A stretch of DNA of 64,000 nt from Amblyornis subalaris. Its lineage: Eukaryota; Chordata; Aves; Passeriformes; Ptilonorhynchidae. Position 1 is the first letter of the stretch. The number at the start of each line of letters is the position of its first letter. The notes beneath the pieces were generated by a model, which was not told the origin of the DNA, searched no databases, and saw only the letters and a list, made by a program, of their open reading frames with translations. Below, in pieces: positions 22,091-35,972 of this stretch. The position numbers and the translations under genes are program-made. Where the stretch lies: contig JACAXG010000070.1 in assembly GCA_018881555.1 (NCBI GenBank), positions 3,853,616 through 3,917,615 on the forward strand. The letters are read 5' to 3'.

Positions 22091-24164
22091 AGATACTGCA
22101 GTTCATGTCACTGAGCTAAAACAACAGGAGGTCGCAACAAAGTTAAGGATGCCATGCTTGTTTGATACTTGATCTTCTCTAACCATAGCTCCTGCTGAAT
22201 ACAAGTTATGCCAGGCAGTGCTGAACTTCTAGTCAGATGTAGTACAGCCTCTCTTCTGGGATGGAGCAGATCAAGGTCTCTGCTTCCAGCAGCACCATGA
22301 CCTCGTCACAAGACGAGGGAGCTGCAGCATCTCTGGTGACCACTGTACAAAGTGCAAAAGATAAGCGGGTTCTGTAGTGCCCAGCCGCTTTGCTGGCCTT
22401 TCACTCCAGTGCACGATGGATACCAGTTGTTAGCAATGAGTTTTCCAGTGTTTTGCAAGTGCTTCTCACAGATGTTCAGGGTCGACATGTAGCACAACTG
22501 CTGAAAAAACAGCTTATATGGATTTGGCTGGGGGGTTTTTGAGACTGTTTTTCTCTGCTGAGTGTATTGCAACCTAGGTGTTGCCCTGCAACTTGCTCTC
22601 CAGTCTCCAAATAGAGTAACAGTGTTCAGTGTGCTGCATAATGCTTTTGCAAGGTTTCTTTTTCTTTCTCTATTGCTGAGACTTGATTGTTTTTTTGCAT
22701 TACCATTTATTTTCACACACGGCTTACAGAGCTTCCTTCAATCTCACCAAAGTCAGGGAGAATCTTTCCCTTGACCTCCCCAGCTTTGGAGTCAGTCCAG
22801 CAGTGTGCTGCGTGCTGTGCTGTATTCTGCTTTCTGTTAACTCCAGGGATGCACTCCTTGAGCACCAATTTACCACAGCCTGCACCTGAAAGCTTTGATA
22901 GCTGAATGTGCTGGAGACACAGAAAGCTGTGCAGAGGGAAAATGTGAATTTGTGTTTTTCCTGTAAATCATTGGAACTGATGCGCGTTTCCAGTTCTGAT
23001 TTCTGGGCATGGATCCAGGAAAAGAACAGAGTAAAGTGTACGTTCATCTATTCTTTTCCCCTTGTACAAAGAAAAACAAATACAGAGCTTGTGCCTATTG
23101 GAAATTAAATAGCAACATGTTCCATTCAACCCCTTTCTATTAAAGTGAGTGAGATTCAAAGGTTTGTGTGGAATGCTCAACCTGGATTTGAATCTGTGCT
23201 GAGTTGTCACAGACTGTGAGTGCCAGAGTTCTGTGTTCAGTTTCCAAAATCTTGGGCAAAATGGCATCCTGAAAGAGGACATCAAGGCAAGGTCCCATGT
23301 TTTAGCATCACTCTGATCCATGTGAGTAACCTCTGATCACTGCACTTCTTGACTTGTTGAGGTCAGGCTGCTGCTGTGCAGATGTGAGCTATCGTGTTAA
23401 TGAGGCTGGAGCCTGTAGCCAGTCTGTCTTACTGTGTTTGCTCTGTTTTCTGCTGACCCATACTTGTCCAGCAGGCACTGCAGCATGGGCGAGGGTTCGT
23501 TCAGATTCTCAGCAGGGATGCCTGACTGCCCTGTCTGTGGATGGCCTGGATCTGCCAGAATCACAGCTTTTTCTAAGCTTATGACACTGGGCTCAGACTG
23601 CAATGTGAGTGATACAGAGTGATTTTTGTGAGCTGCCAGGCGCCAGGAACACACATATACTTTTCTGTCTTTTAGTTGGACATCTTTTTTTTTCTTTTTG
23701 CCTCCAAAGTATGCTTGACTGACCTGCTCTCATTGTTCCTTGAATATTAGTGTTCTGACAAACAGCAGAACTTCTGCAGTTAGTCTGCTTGCTCATGGCT
23801 GTTGTCTGCACTTTCTATAAGAGGCTGCTGGACCCCAGCTGCTGTGAGAGGCTCCTCGGAGCCGTGTTTATACTTTAATCTTCTGTTATCAGTCTGATAG
23901 TCAGTTCTTCATACTGGAAAACTAAGGCTGGATCTGAGAGATGTAGTCGCTGGGAGCTTGCCTGTGTATCATTCATTCAAAAGCAGATGATGGCAGCCCT
24001 CATAACAAAACCGTTTCTGTGTTCTTGGTCTTGAGCAGAGCTGCAGGTGTGACTGACTGCAGGGAAACTGAGAGGAAGCTGCCTAGTGGAAAAAAGGATG
24101 CTTGCCAATGAAAACAAGTAAAACCTGGGAAAGCATTCCATGTTACTATCACAGAAATAGAGGG
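22091..24164. other. Non-coding sequence, possibly including the tail of the old CR1
   Basis: The first 200 bases may be a worn 3' UTR of the CR1 upstream, but I cannot align them. A minus frame of 136 codons (22306-22716) is open and unrecognised. The remainder shows no known repeat. Confidence 0.45.
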
Positions 24165-24189
24165 CACTTTGGGGGGGACCCCCAAAGTG
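24165..24189. repeat. Perfect 11-bp inverted repeat (hairpin)
   Basis: The arm cactttggggg is followed by a 3-base loop and its exact reverse complement cccccaaagtg. No T run follows, and no bacterial context makes a terminator plausible. It could be an extruding palindrome, the join of two terminal inverted repeats, or chance. Confidence 0.8.
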
Positions 24190-27100
24190 GGTAAAATGGC
24201 AAATAAAACAATTATAACAGGAAGAGCGAGAGTAGTAATGTTTGGCAGGAAAATCAGATGTGTGCATGAGGTTATTTGCAAGATGGATTTTAAGGGCTGG
24301 GAGCAGGCATTCATTTTTGAAAGTCTTGTCTTTGGACTTCATCTCTTCTTCAGACTTCTCTTGTGGCTGTATATTTTCTATGGTTGTAGCTGAAGAATGG
24401 ATGTTTTTCATCTGCCAGCCAGTGTACCTTCCTGTCTGGACTGCTCTATGTGGAATCTACAGATGGTTTTCCTGCCCATGTGCGAGGCTCTGGCTAACGA
24501 GGGGATGGTGTACAGCCCCTCTGTTCATTCTTTCAGGGTGGACTGAAATGTTAATTAGACAGCACTTTGCAGTGGAAAGCAAGCAAAACACATCTGCCTC
24601 TCAAGCCCTTGATAGTAGCCAGCCTGCTTTTTGCTGGTACATCCTGCTGCCGAATATGGCCCTGACTCGTGCTTGCCAGTTCATGTTCTTAAGAGTGAAT
24701 ATTCCTTTCATACACTGAGCTGAAATAGTGTGCTTTGACACAGAGTCCGTTTTGTTGAACTGCTTAATAGGAACTAGATATTACCAGATTCCTGTGTTAA
24801 TAAACAGTTTCTAAGTCTTAGTACTAGCAATAAAGAGAATGAAATTAATAAGGACCTTTCCTGGTGAGTCAAAGGGGCTTTGCACTAGGCCCAGTGGCCA
24901 TTCCTACACCATATTTTTATGTGGCTTTCAGGAAGGACACAAGACCAGATTAATGAACTAGACTGTTGACTTGTTGGATAATGTAGAGACTGTTTTTATT
25001 GTAACTAGGGTAGTATTTTGCAGATGAAAAGCTGCTGTCTGTCTATGCATTGAAGAACACTCAAATGCACATTTGCTATTCATATTAATGCTTTATTGCT
25101 CTTCCTGGTTCACAGATCACTGCAAGAGTAGAGAGGCTATCTCACTGCTAATGTTGACTTGTCTCTTTCTACAGTGGTTCTGAGATTGGATATTATGGGG
25201 TAGATGGGGCTTTTAGGCAGGTTTTTGTGCCTGGCTTCAGTACAGACACTGCCCGTGTCTGGTTCATTGAAGCCCCAGGTATCCTTCAGGAGCTGGGCAT
25301 GAAGGAAGGCTGCATGCCAAGGCAAGGGCTTTCTGCTACATGCTTCCTTTCATGCTTTCCCAGAACACTGGAGAAGTTAAATGAGCATGTACTTACTCTT
25401 TCTTTCTCTGCAGGGGTGCAAGGCATGGATGGGAAAAGACAGGTACAGGATAATTCTTTAACTTTGTGTTTTCTGCCAGAGTATGATCCAGAACAATTGA
25501 TTTTTACTGGACTTGAGCACCAGAGTAGTTATTTACTGCTGGCTTATCTCTATGCTTACAGTAAATAACCACCAGCCTGCAGTGCAATTCCCTCCTGTGG
25601 TGCCTCTGGAGCTGCTCCGAACTGCACTCTCTTTTGTAAAGAATGCAACACAGCCCTAAATATAAATTGGTGTTTTGGTCAGTTTTTTTATGGCTTTGTG
25701 CAGTAAATGGAAATGTGTGTGTGTGCTATACAGGTTTCTGTGGAGTCAGTTAAAGAAAGGTTTTGGAATAAACAGATTTATGAAAGCTCAGAAACAGTAC
25801 CTGCTGATAACTAAGCAGAATTAAATATTTCTTACATGATATAACATAGGAAATATGTCTGAGAAATATTTTGGAAGATGTTTTAAAGTATTCATTATGT
25901 TTCCCAAAAGAGACTGAGAAGAAATAGACTTATTTGTGATGAAACAAATTGATCTCTTATTGCTAGACATTTTCTTTCACTAGAAACTGATGAATATAAC
26001 ATCATGCTAGCTTTTGTAAATGTCATATGAAATAGATGAGTAGAGTGACTTGGGAGAAAAGCTGTAATCAATCACAAGGTGACACAGTTCTCTCTTCTCT
26101 GTTGATTGTCTTCGCAGAAAGCAAGTTGAGGAGGGGAAGATTACAAGTATAAAGAAAACAACCCGAAATCTCCCTCCCCTTTATGAAGGTGGATTAAGTG
26201 GGTCAGCAACCATCTTTTTCTTGGAAAAGAAAAACCAGAAGTTAAAGTGTGGTCTAGACTTTACTAAAAACTTCTCAGTTATTTGAATAAATGGAAATGA
26301 TAATGGTGTGTAAATGGCCCATTCTGTAAGCTGCTAGTTGAACTTCTCAAGTGAAAACAAAGTCATTAGAAAAAGAAGCAAAATGGGAGGGTGCTGTTAA
26401 ACCAAAATTTAAAATGATGCCTTGAGGTCAGGCCAGATGATCGTAATAATATTTCAACAGAATTCTTTTACGGCACCAAACTGTGTTCATACTTCTTCCA
26501 GGATACTCAGGATACCTTAGTTATGTGTAACTCCGTGTTTTTTGTCCTCTGGTCATTTCTCTTAAACTCTTACTGCAGTTTCGTATCATTCATGTAGGTG
26601 GTCCTGCTCTCTTCACGGTTCACAGCTGCCTGCTGAGGGCCAGAGCTTTCAAGGTGTTTGCACAAATAGGGGAGCCACAGATGTGCCACCTATATGCCCT
26701 TTTGCAGGCTGTGTACTCCGTGTTCTGCACAAAGGGCACACTGGGGGAGAAACAGTGCTGCTGTGCTATGGGTGGCCTTATTTTAGATGTAGCCTATGGT
26801 GAGCTTTTCAGCTTGACATTTCAAGGGTGAAACAGCAAACTTCTGCTTAAAGATTTGGGAAGGTACTGTAAGTGGACTTGCACTCTGTAGTGGATGATGT
26901 GACTACAGTAAGTTGCCTTCACTTGCGTGGGTGTGAAGTGGGTCAGTATTAGTGACAGCCGAGCAGCTCTTCTGCTAATTGGTATCCTGAGGTCACTGAC
27001 TGCCAGTGAGGCAGTTCAGCTTCTCACACAAGAAAAGCATTTTGGGCAGGAACTCTACAAAAGTGCTTAGCATGGAAACTTCAATGACACGTGAAATTTG

Positions 27101-28708
27101 CCATCAGAAATCACGTGCTAAATGTCATGAAAATGGTGAGAATATATTTAAAGCATTGCCTTTGAGAGAAAGAATCAAAATTTCTTATCCCTTTGACAGC
27201 TAAAAGTTCAAACTTTTAGGTAGTGATTTTCAGAAACTCTCTTTAAATAAAAGAAGGCAAAATCATTCACATGTGAGCCTGTGAATGTCAGAACCTGTTT
27301 TTTAAAAAGAGACATAAGCAGCATGAGGTTCATTATGCTTGCTGTGGTGGATCCTTAGCAGGTGAATTTGCTGCTCCTCATCTGACCTGCAGAGCATGGG
27401 AGCAGTAAGCCCACGGGAGCACTGCCTCTGAGCTGGCTCCAGAATGGCCATTTTTCTCCTTAGAGTGTGGTTCTGCTTGCAGCCTTGAGCTTTAACAGTT
27501 CCCATTTCTGTGGGAGGGCTGCAACATGCACTTTTTTTTGTTTCCCATCTTTTCCTTGTCTACAGACACCTACAGAAGCCTTCTCCTGGATAGAGGGATT
27601 GGAAAGCTGCTGCTGTTACTATAGGTGGTGTACACATCTGTATGCAGTTTGATTTGCTGGCCTGATCATCGCTGAGGTTACTTGGATGATCTTTATCCTG
27701 TGTTTCTGCGTGAGGCACTAGGGCTGATGTAACACATCTCTGACTGCTTTAAACATACAACAGTGTTGGGTCAATAAAAAAGTCAGAAAACATCTCTAAG
27801 TAAGGAAAATTCCAGTGAATGTTATTTTCTTAACTCCGGCTGCTGACAGTGTTGTTGGGGGCTCACTGTGTTCTGCTGTCACTTGCAATATGCTCAGATA
27901 TATAAGGATCTTCATGTTCTGTAATGATCCAAGACCTTCTCTATCACTCTCCACTGATCTGAAAAATAAGCAATTTCAGAGGAGTTGTCATCAAAGCTAG
28001 AAAAAGCTTCTGAACAGTAGTGTTTCTTTTTTTTTTTCTTAAATCCTATGTAACCCCTGTGTCTGAAGCACTGGAAATGTCTGAGTTCAGTAGGCAACTT
28101 CAAACGATATCACACACAACTGTGAGCTCTTCTACAATGGCCCTTCTTTTGAAAATAGTTTTTCTTTTATTTTCTGGTTCAGATCACAATGTGGGCATAT
28201 GGAAGTTGAAAAGAATAGCGTCCAGCAAGGTTTCTAAATTTTAGATACATAGTCAGAGAGATTTGGAGTGAAGGAATTTTGCTGAAGCTGGAAAATGGGA
28301 AATGAAATGGAGATGTGGCTAAACCATTTTCACTAGAAACTATGAAACAATCTCAGCTTGCATGGCAAGTCTTCAAATCGCCTATTAAGCCTGCTGGCAA
28401 AAAGGACCAGAAAGCACATACCACATATGCACATTTGATTTTTGACCTTATGAGTTCTTCAGTAAATACAAGAAACAAACAATATCAGGGAGAACCTAAA
28501 ACTTCTTTTATGCTTGATATCAAGATGGTAGGCTTTTTATGTGAATTGGCATTGCTCTGGGAAAATGTCCCGGGTCAATACGGTCCAAGAAACATCAGCT
28601 ATGTCATAGAACACAGATCTGTGTAAATAGACAAGTTCTGACTACAAATGAAAAACATCATGTATACTCTGCAGGCTTAAGAAGCAGTGGCTACTGTTCG
28701 CATTCAAA
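24190..28708. other. Unique AT-rich non-coding sequence
   Basis: It includes a 158-codon plus frame (24242-24718) without family resemblance and a short gtgtgtgtgtg run near 25713. At 26421-26450, ccttgaggtcaggccagatgatcgtaat recalls the sense 3' end of an old CR1 (about 30 bases, weak). Confidence 0.55.
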
Positions 28709-28726
28709 TGTGTTGTGTGTGTGTGT
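28709..28726. repeat. Short (TG)n microsatellite
   Basis: An imperfect tgttgtgtgtgtgtgt run. Confidence 0.8.
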
Positions 28727-29119
28727 AATAGCCAGATGTGTGGCACTATCTGAATATAACTGGTTAGCCCTTGTCATCAGTCTAGTGCACTGCACTGGTT
28801 GCACACTGATTCTTCTAGCGGGGAGAGTAGGGTACTGCCTGCCCTCTGTGGATGTGTGCATGGTTAGTGGAAAGGCCATGGAGGCAAGGCTGCTGCAGAT
28901 CCATCTTCACAGAGCTGGCCAGTGGCAAGGCTGAGNGTGTATTCCCACTGGGACTCACACCCGGCTGAAAACACAAGCATGAGTGCAGACATGCACACTG
29001 TGGATGGCCTTAGACACTCAGTTGTGTCATCCCCAGACACGTGCACCCTGCAAATGAGTCTCTCAGCTGAGCCCAGTCCCCATTGTCTCTCCAGTAATTT
29101 GCTTCCGCTTGTTTGTCCC

Positions 29120-29450
29120 TCCAGTAGCCAGCACTCAGGCACTCAGGTCTTTCCCATATGCTGCCCAGACTTGGGGCTGCTGTGATATTTGCTCCCAAGC
29201 TCTTATCCTACTTGCCATATGCTGCAGCTCGGTACTTACCAGCACTTATCCTACTGACATAGCTATCACGCTGTACGCGTGCTCTTCACATAGTCTCCAA
29301 AGTTGCTGGTACTATGGACACACGTGTCTATGGCTTATGGTCTTCACTACAGTTGCTTGCACTTAGACCACTTAAACTTGGGCATTTTAGTTTATCCAGT
29401 TGCTGGCACTGCAGGTACACTCGGACTTCCTTACACCCACTTGCACACAG
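29120..29450. repeat. Degenerate tandem repeat, about 48-60 bp unit, LTR-like
   Basis: A recurring agttgctggcact-type word appears at about 29301, 29351 and 29398 (spacing 50 and 47). More worn cousins (agcactcaggc at about 29130, accagcactta at about 29238) lie further left. Units also share a cacactcggacttcc-like second half. Repeats of this kind occur inside some avian retroviral LTRs. The flanks (28.75-29.8 kb) are GC-richer than average and may be part of the same old element, but I cannot place LTR ends. The N at 28936 is nearby. Confidence 0.55.
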
Positions 29451-30004
29451 AGTAGGGTCTCCTCGCCCATGAAAATAGAAAAGGAGTTTCATAAGGACAG
29501 GCTGCAGCATTCAGTTCGGGGCATGGCTGGATAAGCAAACTGTTTACATGCAATCAGCCATTTTATCCTATTCTTCTATGCTTGTTCCTTGCCAGAACAA
29601 CTTCATCCATCCCTTTCCCTACCTTTGGTATCTTCTGTAGACTTTCTAGAACAAATCTTGTGCAATCCCTAAATACTATTCCCCTGTATCCCATAAAGAA
29701 TCCCATAGCAATTTAGGCAGGAGCTGCCACCCCCTCAGTTTGTAAAGTAATCTGAGGAAGTGCTCCTGTTGACTCATAATGATGGTTTTAACATCTGGAC
29801 AGCAGGACTGATCACTCCTTCTGAGAGGAGTCAGGGCAGAGGGCTCCCTTTTCTTTTATCAAGTTATTGGTGTTCCCATGCTTGACATTGTACTCCTGTT
29901 CTTGTTTGTGTTTGTGGACATGAGCCTTCAAAACACAACCTGACAGTTAGGTTGTCTACAAAGTTTAAATCAAGGCTTCTGTTATGCAATGGGAGGTGAA
30001 AATT
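29451..30004. other. Non-coding sequence between repeats
   Basis: No gene is seen. It may belong to the same old element as the 29.1-29.45 kb repeat. Confidence 0.45.
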
Positions 30005-30203
30005 TTTAGGAAGAAATTCTTTACTGTGAGGGTGGAACAGGTTGCCCAGATAAACTGTGGCTGCCCCATCCCTGAAAGTGTTCAAGGCTGGATGGTGCTC
30101 TGAGCAACCTGATTTAGTGGAAGGTGTTCCTGCCCATGGCAAGTGATTTGGAGCTAGATGATCTTTAAGGTCCCTTCCAACCCAAACCATTCTATGATTC
30201 TGT
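30005..30203 (+). mobile_element. CR1 LINE 3' end, 5'-truncated
   Basis: It begins within aagaaattctttactgtgag, then shows aacaggttgcccaga, ctgccccatccctgaaagtg, gagcaacctgatttagtgg, and ccttccaacccaaaccattctatgattctg. About ten bases expected between gtgagggtgg and aacagg are missing. It is 3' UTR only, with no protein-coding part. The minus frame open across it (29864-30277, 137 codons) is an antisense shadow. Confidence 0.95.
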
Positions 30204-33200
30204 GGAAATGGCAACTGGGTCTCCTTTTGGCACTTGGAGGAAGAGAGGGGGCAGTACAGTAAAAAATGGGAAAGCACAGTGTGAAGTGAAGGAATTGGGC
30301 TAGGAGAAGAAAAAAGTATGTGGAGGAGTCACCTCTGGGTTTTTGCCCCACGTTGAGAAGGAGGGTAAGGATGAGAAGACAGGGGATGACATTAACACTA
30401 TACTGAATCTGCAGTGAGTATGACACATCGTGCATAGTGAGAACTGGGCTGGGCAGATTGAGATATTTTCCTGTTGATGTACATGCCTGCATGGTTACTG
30501 TCATGAAGTGTCAGTGTAACCCCTATTTCATGCCCTGGTTCAGGCTTTTGTTAGCAGGATACACCTGCCTAGCACTCCTGAGATGTTCTACCTGCTAATT
30601 TTCTCCCTGAAAGACAGAACAGCTTGAAGCTTGTACCTGAAAGTGAGGAGGAATATCCCTCTAAACATATAAATTATTTGTCTGAGCTTGACCTCTCAAC
30701 TGAAGGCATGTTGGTGTGGGAAAGCTGTTATCATGTTTCTGGGACATTTTACCTTCCCTAACTTTCTGGTGGTGATATGGGAAATTACAGCAATCTAACT
30801 GTGGTAAGTAAAACCCAGATGAAATGATTCATGAGAATAACGCAGAAGCATAGCTAGTGGTTCCCTAGTCATTGATGTGGAACATGACCATAAAGTATCT
30901 CAGAGAAAAAACTCACCCAACTTTTATTTCTATGAATAAGAGTCAGAAATATGTGGCAGGAGGAAATGTATTTTCGGCTAAACTCCAGATAGCGTACAGG
31001 AAAATAATTGAGCTTCAGAGACAATTGCTTGACCCTGCCACTGGACAACACAAACCATTGATAAAGATTAGATAAGGGGCTACCTTGTGCCCAGGCAAAG
31101 AACATTATTGGTGAATAAAAGAATACATAATTTTTATAAGCAATAAATACCTTTTAAAACTCAGAAGTCTGATCTGATAGAGCAGATGCTGATTAAAGCA
31201 GAATCACAACTGACTTCTCTCAGACACGGAAATATTTAACCAGCTATACCATAAAAAATTCTCTGACTGGCACAGCTTCCTCCTAGCATGTATTCCTGCT
31301 TGGAGTAACTTGTGCAATTACAGACGAGATTTTCTTTCAACACTTTAGAGTAATTTATCCATATGAATGTTCTTCCTGACTGATGTTTAGAGAAGCATTC
31401 ATGTGCTTTCACTCAACTGCTGGTTTAGTTGCTGCATGTTTCTTGACCCAGTTCCTCCTCATTGTCTGGTTTCCTTTTCTGTATGTTCAAATATTCACTT
31501 ACTTCTTTGTGGAGTGTGAGACATGAACATTACTTTTTCTTAGGATGCTTATTTCCAAGATCCCTTTTATTCATATGAATATGAATAGAGGGGAGTGCCT
31601 CTCCTTTTGATAAAGTTCTAAATGTATCAGCATCTCCAAATCTCTGTTACCCGTATTTCTCTTGGATAAGTATTGGTTTGCTGCTTCAAAAATAGCCCTT
31701 TAACTGTGACTTTTCCTGCCACTGTCATACTGCTCTAATTAATTTCTCTACAGACTCATTTCTTTTACCTGGAAAGTCTTCCTCATTCTTTGTATCATTG
31801 TGATCTGATTGCCTGCTGGACCATCCTTCTGACTGCATTAGGAAGGTAGTGTTACCTCCTCAGAAATATGTTACATACTCATATATACACAGAAGTGTAG
31901 CATTGCATATGCAGAACTGCTGCCTATGTGCTGTTCATCTTCTCTGAGCCTCTGCTGTGCATCTCTTTCCTCTGAAGTCCTTCAAGTTCCTTTCCAGTTC
32001 CTCTGATTTTGATTTCCCCCTAGTTTCCTTTAAAAACAGCTTCCAATAGTCCTGCTTTTTACTTTAAAATTTTCATTCTAAATTCCTGAGCGTCTCAACT
32101 CTTATGTTATCTTCTGTCCAGGTTCTGGAGATCCTGTAATTTTTCTGATCCTACCTAGTGTTCTAAGTTGCTCGTGATTTCACCTTCAAAGACTTTGGTT
32201 GGTTATATTTGCCTGCTTTCCTCTTGTTGCACACACTGCCAATAAAAATGACTCTGGATCCTTCTGCACTTTAACACACTGTTATTATCACATAATCTCA
32301 GTAGTGCAGCAACAAAAAATTGTCTCTTATTTGGAGCTTCATCTACTGAGTGCTGCCTTTCTGTAACTCTAGGTCATGTGTTTATGCCTCATCTCAATTA
32401 TCTTTTCTCTCTCACCTCCTTTCTTCCTGTCTTAGCCTGTGATTGTATCTTAGCTTGTGATCTTATCTCTCTAACTAGCTTTTAATCTTGTAAATCCATT
32501 TGACATAAAAATGGTTAAATTGTATTTATAACTCTCTTCAAATACACTGCTATATCACATTTGTTACATCTTTATTCCTGCAAAACAGCAAAGCACAACA
32601 CACAGACATGCACTTTGGCCTACCATGGCTATTAAACAGCCTCCAATTACCCTGCGCAAAATAGCAGTATACATGAATGCAATGTCTAATACCCACTTGA
32701 CACTGGAGAAGGAATTTTAGTGCAAAGTATATATCTACACACAGTGGAACTGTTAAATTCCCCAAAAGTGCCAAGAGGTACAATAGTGACCCTGTATACA
32801 CCTATTATCTGCTTTGTACAGATAATATTTCCTGTTATGAGTTCTGGACGGATAAAACCTTTGAACTCTAAAATGAGAAAAATTGATCTGATGAAAAGTT
32901 AAACATAGGTTTATAAGATACTTCTTAGATTAAATTAGATGCGGAACATAAAGGTAGACTTTAATGATGCTTCTTCATGTGCTAATCAGTCCCATACTGG
33001 TCATCTGAGGTTACTGATGAGAGATGAAAAACAGATGAATTAAAGAAAAATTTGAAAGAATGAAATAATTAAGGAAGGAAACCTTGTATTATTCAAAGTT
33101 TAGGCCCTGGTCCTGCAAAGTTTTGCTCATTTATAAAACTGCAGACAGTGACTTAGTGCAGTAACACTGAATCTACTAACAGTGCTTAAAAGTAAGCATA

Positions 33201-35972
33201 TATGAAAATTTTGCAGGTCCAGGACTGATTGAAATAGGGTGTGAACATCTAATTTTAGGATAGAAAAAAGAGAAACTAAGGGGTAGTCAGACATCCTGAA
33301 ATGTATTTTGTACATATGCATTCTACACTTCTGTCCTCATGGGAGTTTCGATCTCATTAATGAACAGTGAAACTTTGTGTTTTAACAAACACAAAATGCA
33401 GCTGGGTTCTGCTCTGATGATTTTTACTTTTCAAACAAACACAGTGGATAGAAGGTGGATGAATAGAGCATGGTAAATTATCTAAGCTTAAAACCTCAGG
33501 ATGCTGCAGGATATTTACTTCCGAAACAAAAATATGCTTCACCTCTCGTTTTGTTGAAGGCACTTGGATACCATGAAAAGATAAACCCAAAAGAGTAGGT
33601 AAGAAACAGAGGCCAGGAGACTTAGACCAATACCAAAGCCAGGACACTGGTCCCACTGTTAAAATGTGTTCACTCTCTCCCTCTATGGGAAAAAATTATG
33701 GAGGAATGCAGTAGTTTTTGAACTTTGAAAACCGTGGAACTATCTCACAGCTAAGTAAATGCTTCTGTGCAAACTTTCTCCCTGAGGAAAGCTGCCCTTC
33801 AGTTTTCTTCTGGTTATTTCTGTTTTGCAGAAGGAAGAACTTCCCATGTAGAAAGGTCCAGTGTGTGGTTTCCATTTGTTTCAAGCAGCTGCTGGTGTGC
33901 TCTTGCTTAATTAATACAAAAGTAAACATTCTTCTTAGAAACATGCAATTAAGAGTCCAAGAAAATTTTTATATGATCAAAATCTGTGTATTTGGAGGAC
34001 AAAATACTTGAAAATCTGTGCAAGCGAAGAGCACAGCTAAGGTAGTCAACAGCACAGGGTTGCAAAAAATTCACCAGGAGGGATCTGAAGTGTAAGCACT
34101 TGATAAACAATGAATGAAGTGAGACACAGTAAATAGAAACACTACCTGGAGATGTGCATGCCTAAGGAATCACAAAAAGGAAACCAGTGTAGGTGATGAA
34201 TTTTAATACAACATTCTCAGATTACTGGCCTTTTTTTTTTTAATAACTACATTTTTGATTATGATGCTTTCATATTACAAATTATACCCAATATGAGAAT
34301 ACTAAGATTTTGTAGGATTACCCTCTGCCAGGTATGCATCTAGGATTCTGCTGATAAGGATAAGTTTTAAAAGTAATGATGAACTGAAATCCTGTGTTGT
34401 TGAACAGGCTTATTTCTTATTGAAGCTAGTAGAAACTGCAAGTTTTCACAACCTGTTTGTGCAGCAAATCCTAAGATCGTATGTGGTTTCCTTTGGTCTG
34501 AACATGGGATAATCCCCAGAGAAGTCGACCGTATGGGAATGGATGGCTGAAACAGGCTGTTCAGAAAAAGCTGCAGAAGGCAACACACAAAGCAGGCAGA
34601 AGTGTAAGGACTTGGACAGAAAAGAGAAATGAGGACTGGTAGAGAAGGAATAGAAATTAGTCCAAACATATAAAAGCATGAATAAAAAGAGGTTATGAGA
34701 ACAGAAACGCATGTGGGGACTGAGACCATAGTTCAGCCAAGATACCTGTCCTTAGAATTTACAGTTAGAATAAACAACCCATGCTGCACAAGAAAAGAGA
34801 GAAAAAAAAGGATTTTTAATGCAAACCACCTGTTTATATATGAATAAACTGAGTTTTTTAAATGTGGAGGCATCATAATTGGCTTTTTTTTTTTGAGCTG
34901 TGGCTACTGGCTGCTTCTTGCCTGATAACTAATTGTCTCAGGGACACATCTTCATCCTCTTAGCTGTCTGCTCTGCTTTCCTGATTGCTGGAAGGTCACC
35001 ATTTGACTTATGTTTGAGGTATGTTTTAGGGATGCATGTGTTTAGGAATGTTTTAAGAATTATTCTTTCTGGAGCTACCAAGTGTCAGTACAGTCTCAGA
35101 AAAAAAAACTAGGAGGAGCTATGCCAGAAAGGTCTGCGTTCTACAATTTATTAATTTTTATAGTTTAGACAAGAGAACAAGCAAATAAGTGTCATTGGTA
35201 GGCTTGGATTTAAAAGCCCTGAAATTTCTGAAAGTGAAGGGAGGTCTTAGAAATCTCAGGTGAATAGGCTTATATTTCTTCTCTAGATAAACAGTCTAAT
35301 GAAGATGCTTTCATGCTGTGCATCTAAAGGCTGCTTTAAAATTAGCAAGGCAGGAAATAATCTTCTTGCCCACAGTATGACACTTGTATCTGTTGCAGCA
35401 CTAGTTTGGCTGATAAAAGAAGAAAATACCTTCTTAAACCAAAAAGATTTGGTTTATATTTGATTGTCTCATTTACATTTAAAGGATAGTTCTGTCTGAA
35501 ATGCCTTCTATCAGAAATAACAAAATCCTCATTGTTTTAATATTGAGACTGACTTCTCATTCACCCTCTCTGGTGGCCTGAGGCAAAATTATTAGGTTTT
35601 GGGCTGCTGGAAAAAAAATAGTTTTGATTTTTGATAACAAGTTGAACTTCTGCATGGAGTAGTCTAGTGGAAATAATGTTTCTGCCCATTTTTTTGTTGA
35701 AATTTCAATGCTGAAAAGCATTTTCTGGCCAAAGTTTCTGCCTGTTGAAATGGAGCATAGTGCTTCAGCCTCCATTTCCCTCACAGGAGTGAGAGCTTTG
35801 GGTGATGATGAGTTCCTGTTTTCCTGCAGTCCTAGAGGTCTTTGGCTCAGCTCTCATCAGGTGTAAACTCTTGTAGATTCAGCCTAGTACATGTCTAACT
35901 AAAACAAATATATTGATGGAAAACCATGCTGCTTTCAATCACTACTGCTTTAAAAAAATCTTGTCATGTTGT
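30204..35972. other. Unique AT-rich non-coding sequence
   Basis: Nearly 6 kb with no recognised repeat except T runs at 34231-34241 and 34884-34894. Open frames reach 120 codons (minus, 34367-34729) and do not resemble known proteins. Confidence 0.6.

Noticed and set aside
22306..22716. 136-codon minus-strand frame
   Set aside because: Unrecognised peptide in sequence just downstream of the old CR1; likely chance or repeat-derived.
24165..24210. Rho-independent terminator reading of the palindrome
   Set aside because: No T run follows and the context is vertebrate, where this signal is not used.
24242..24718. 158-codon plus-strand open frame rich in cysteine and tryptophan
   Set aside because: The composition is irregular and no motif is recognised. 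It starts within 60 bases of a palindrome in ordinary non-coding sequence.
25412..25440. Possible micro-exon between ctctgcag and gacaggtaca
   Set aside because: Too short to test by eye, with no neighbouring exon to join it to.
29864..30277. 137-codon minus-strand frame
   Set aside because: Antisense shadow of the CR1 3' end at 30005-30203.
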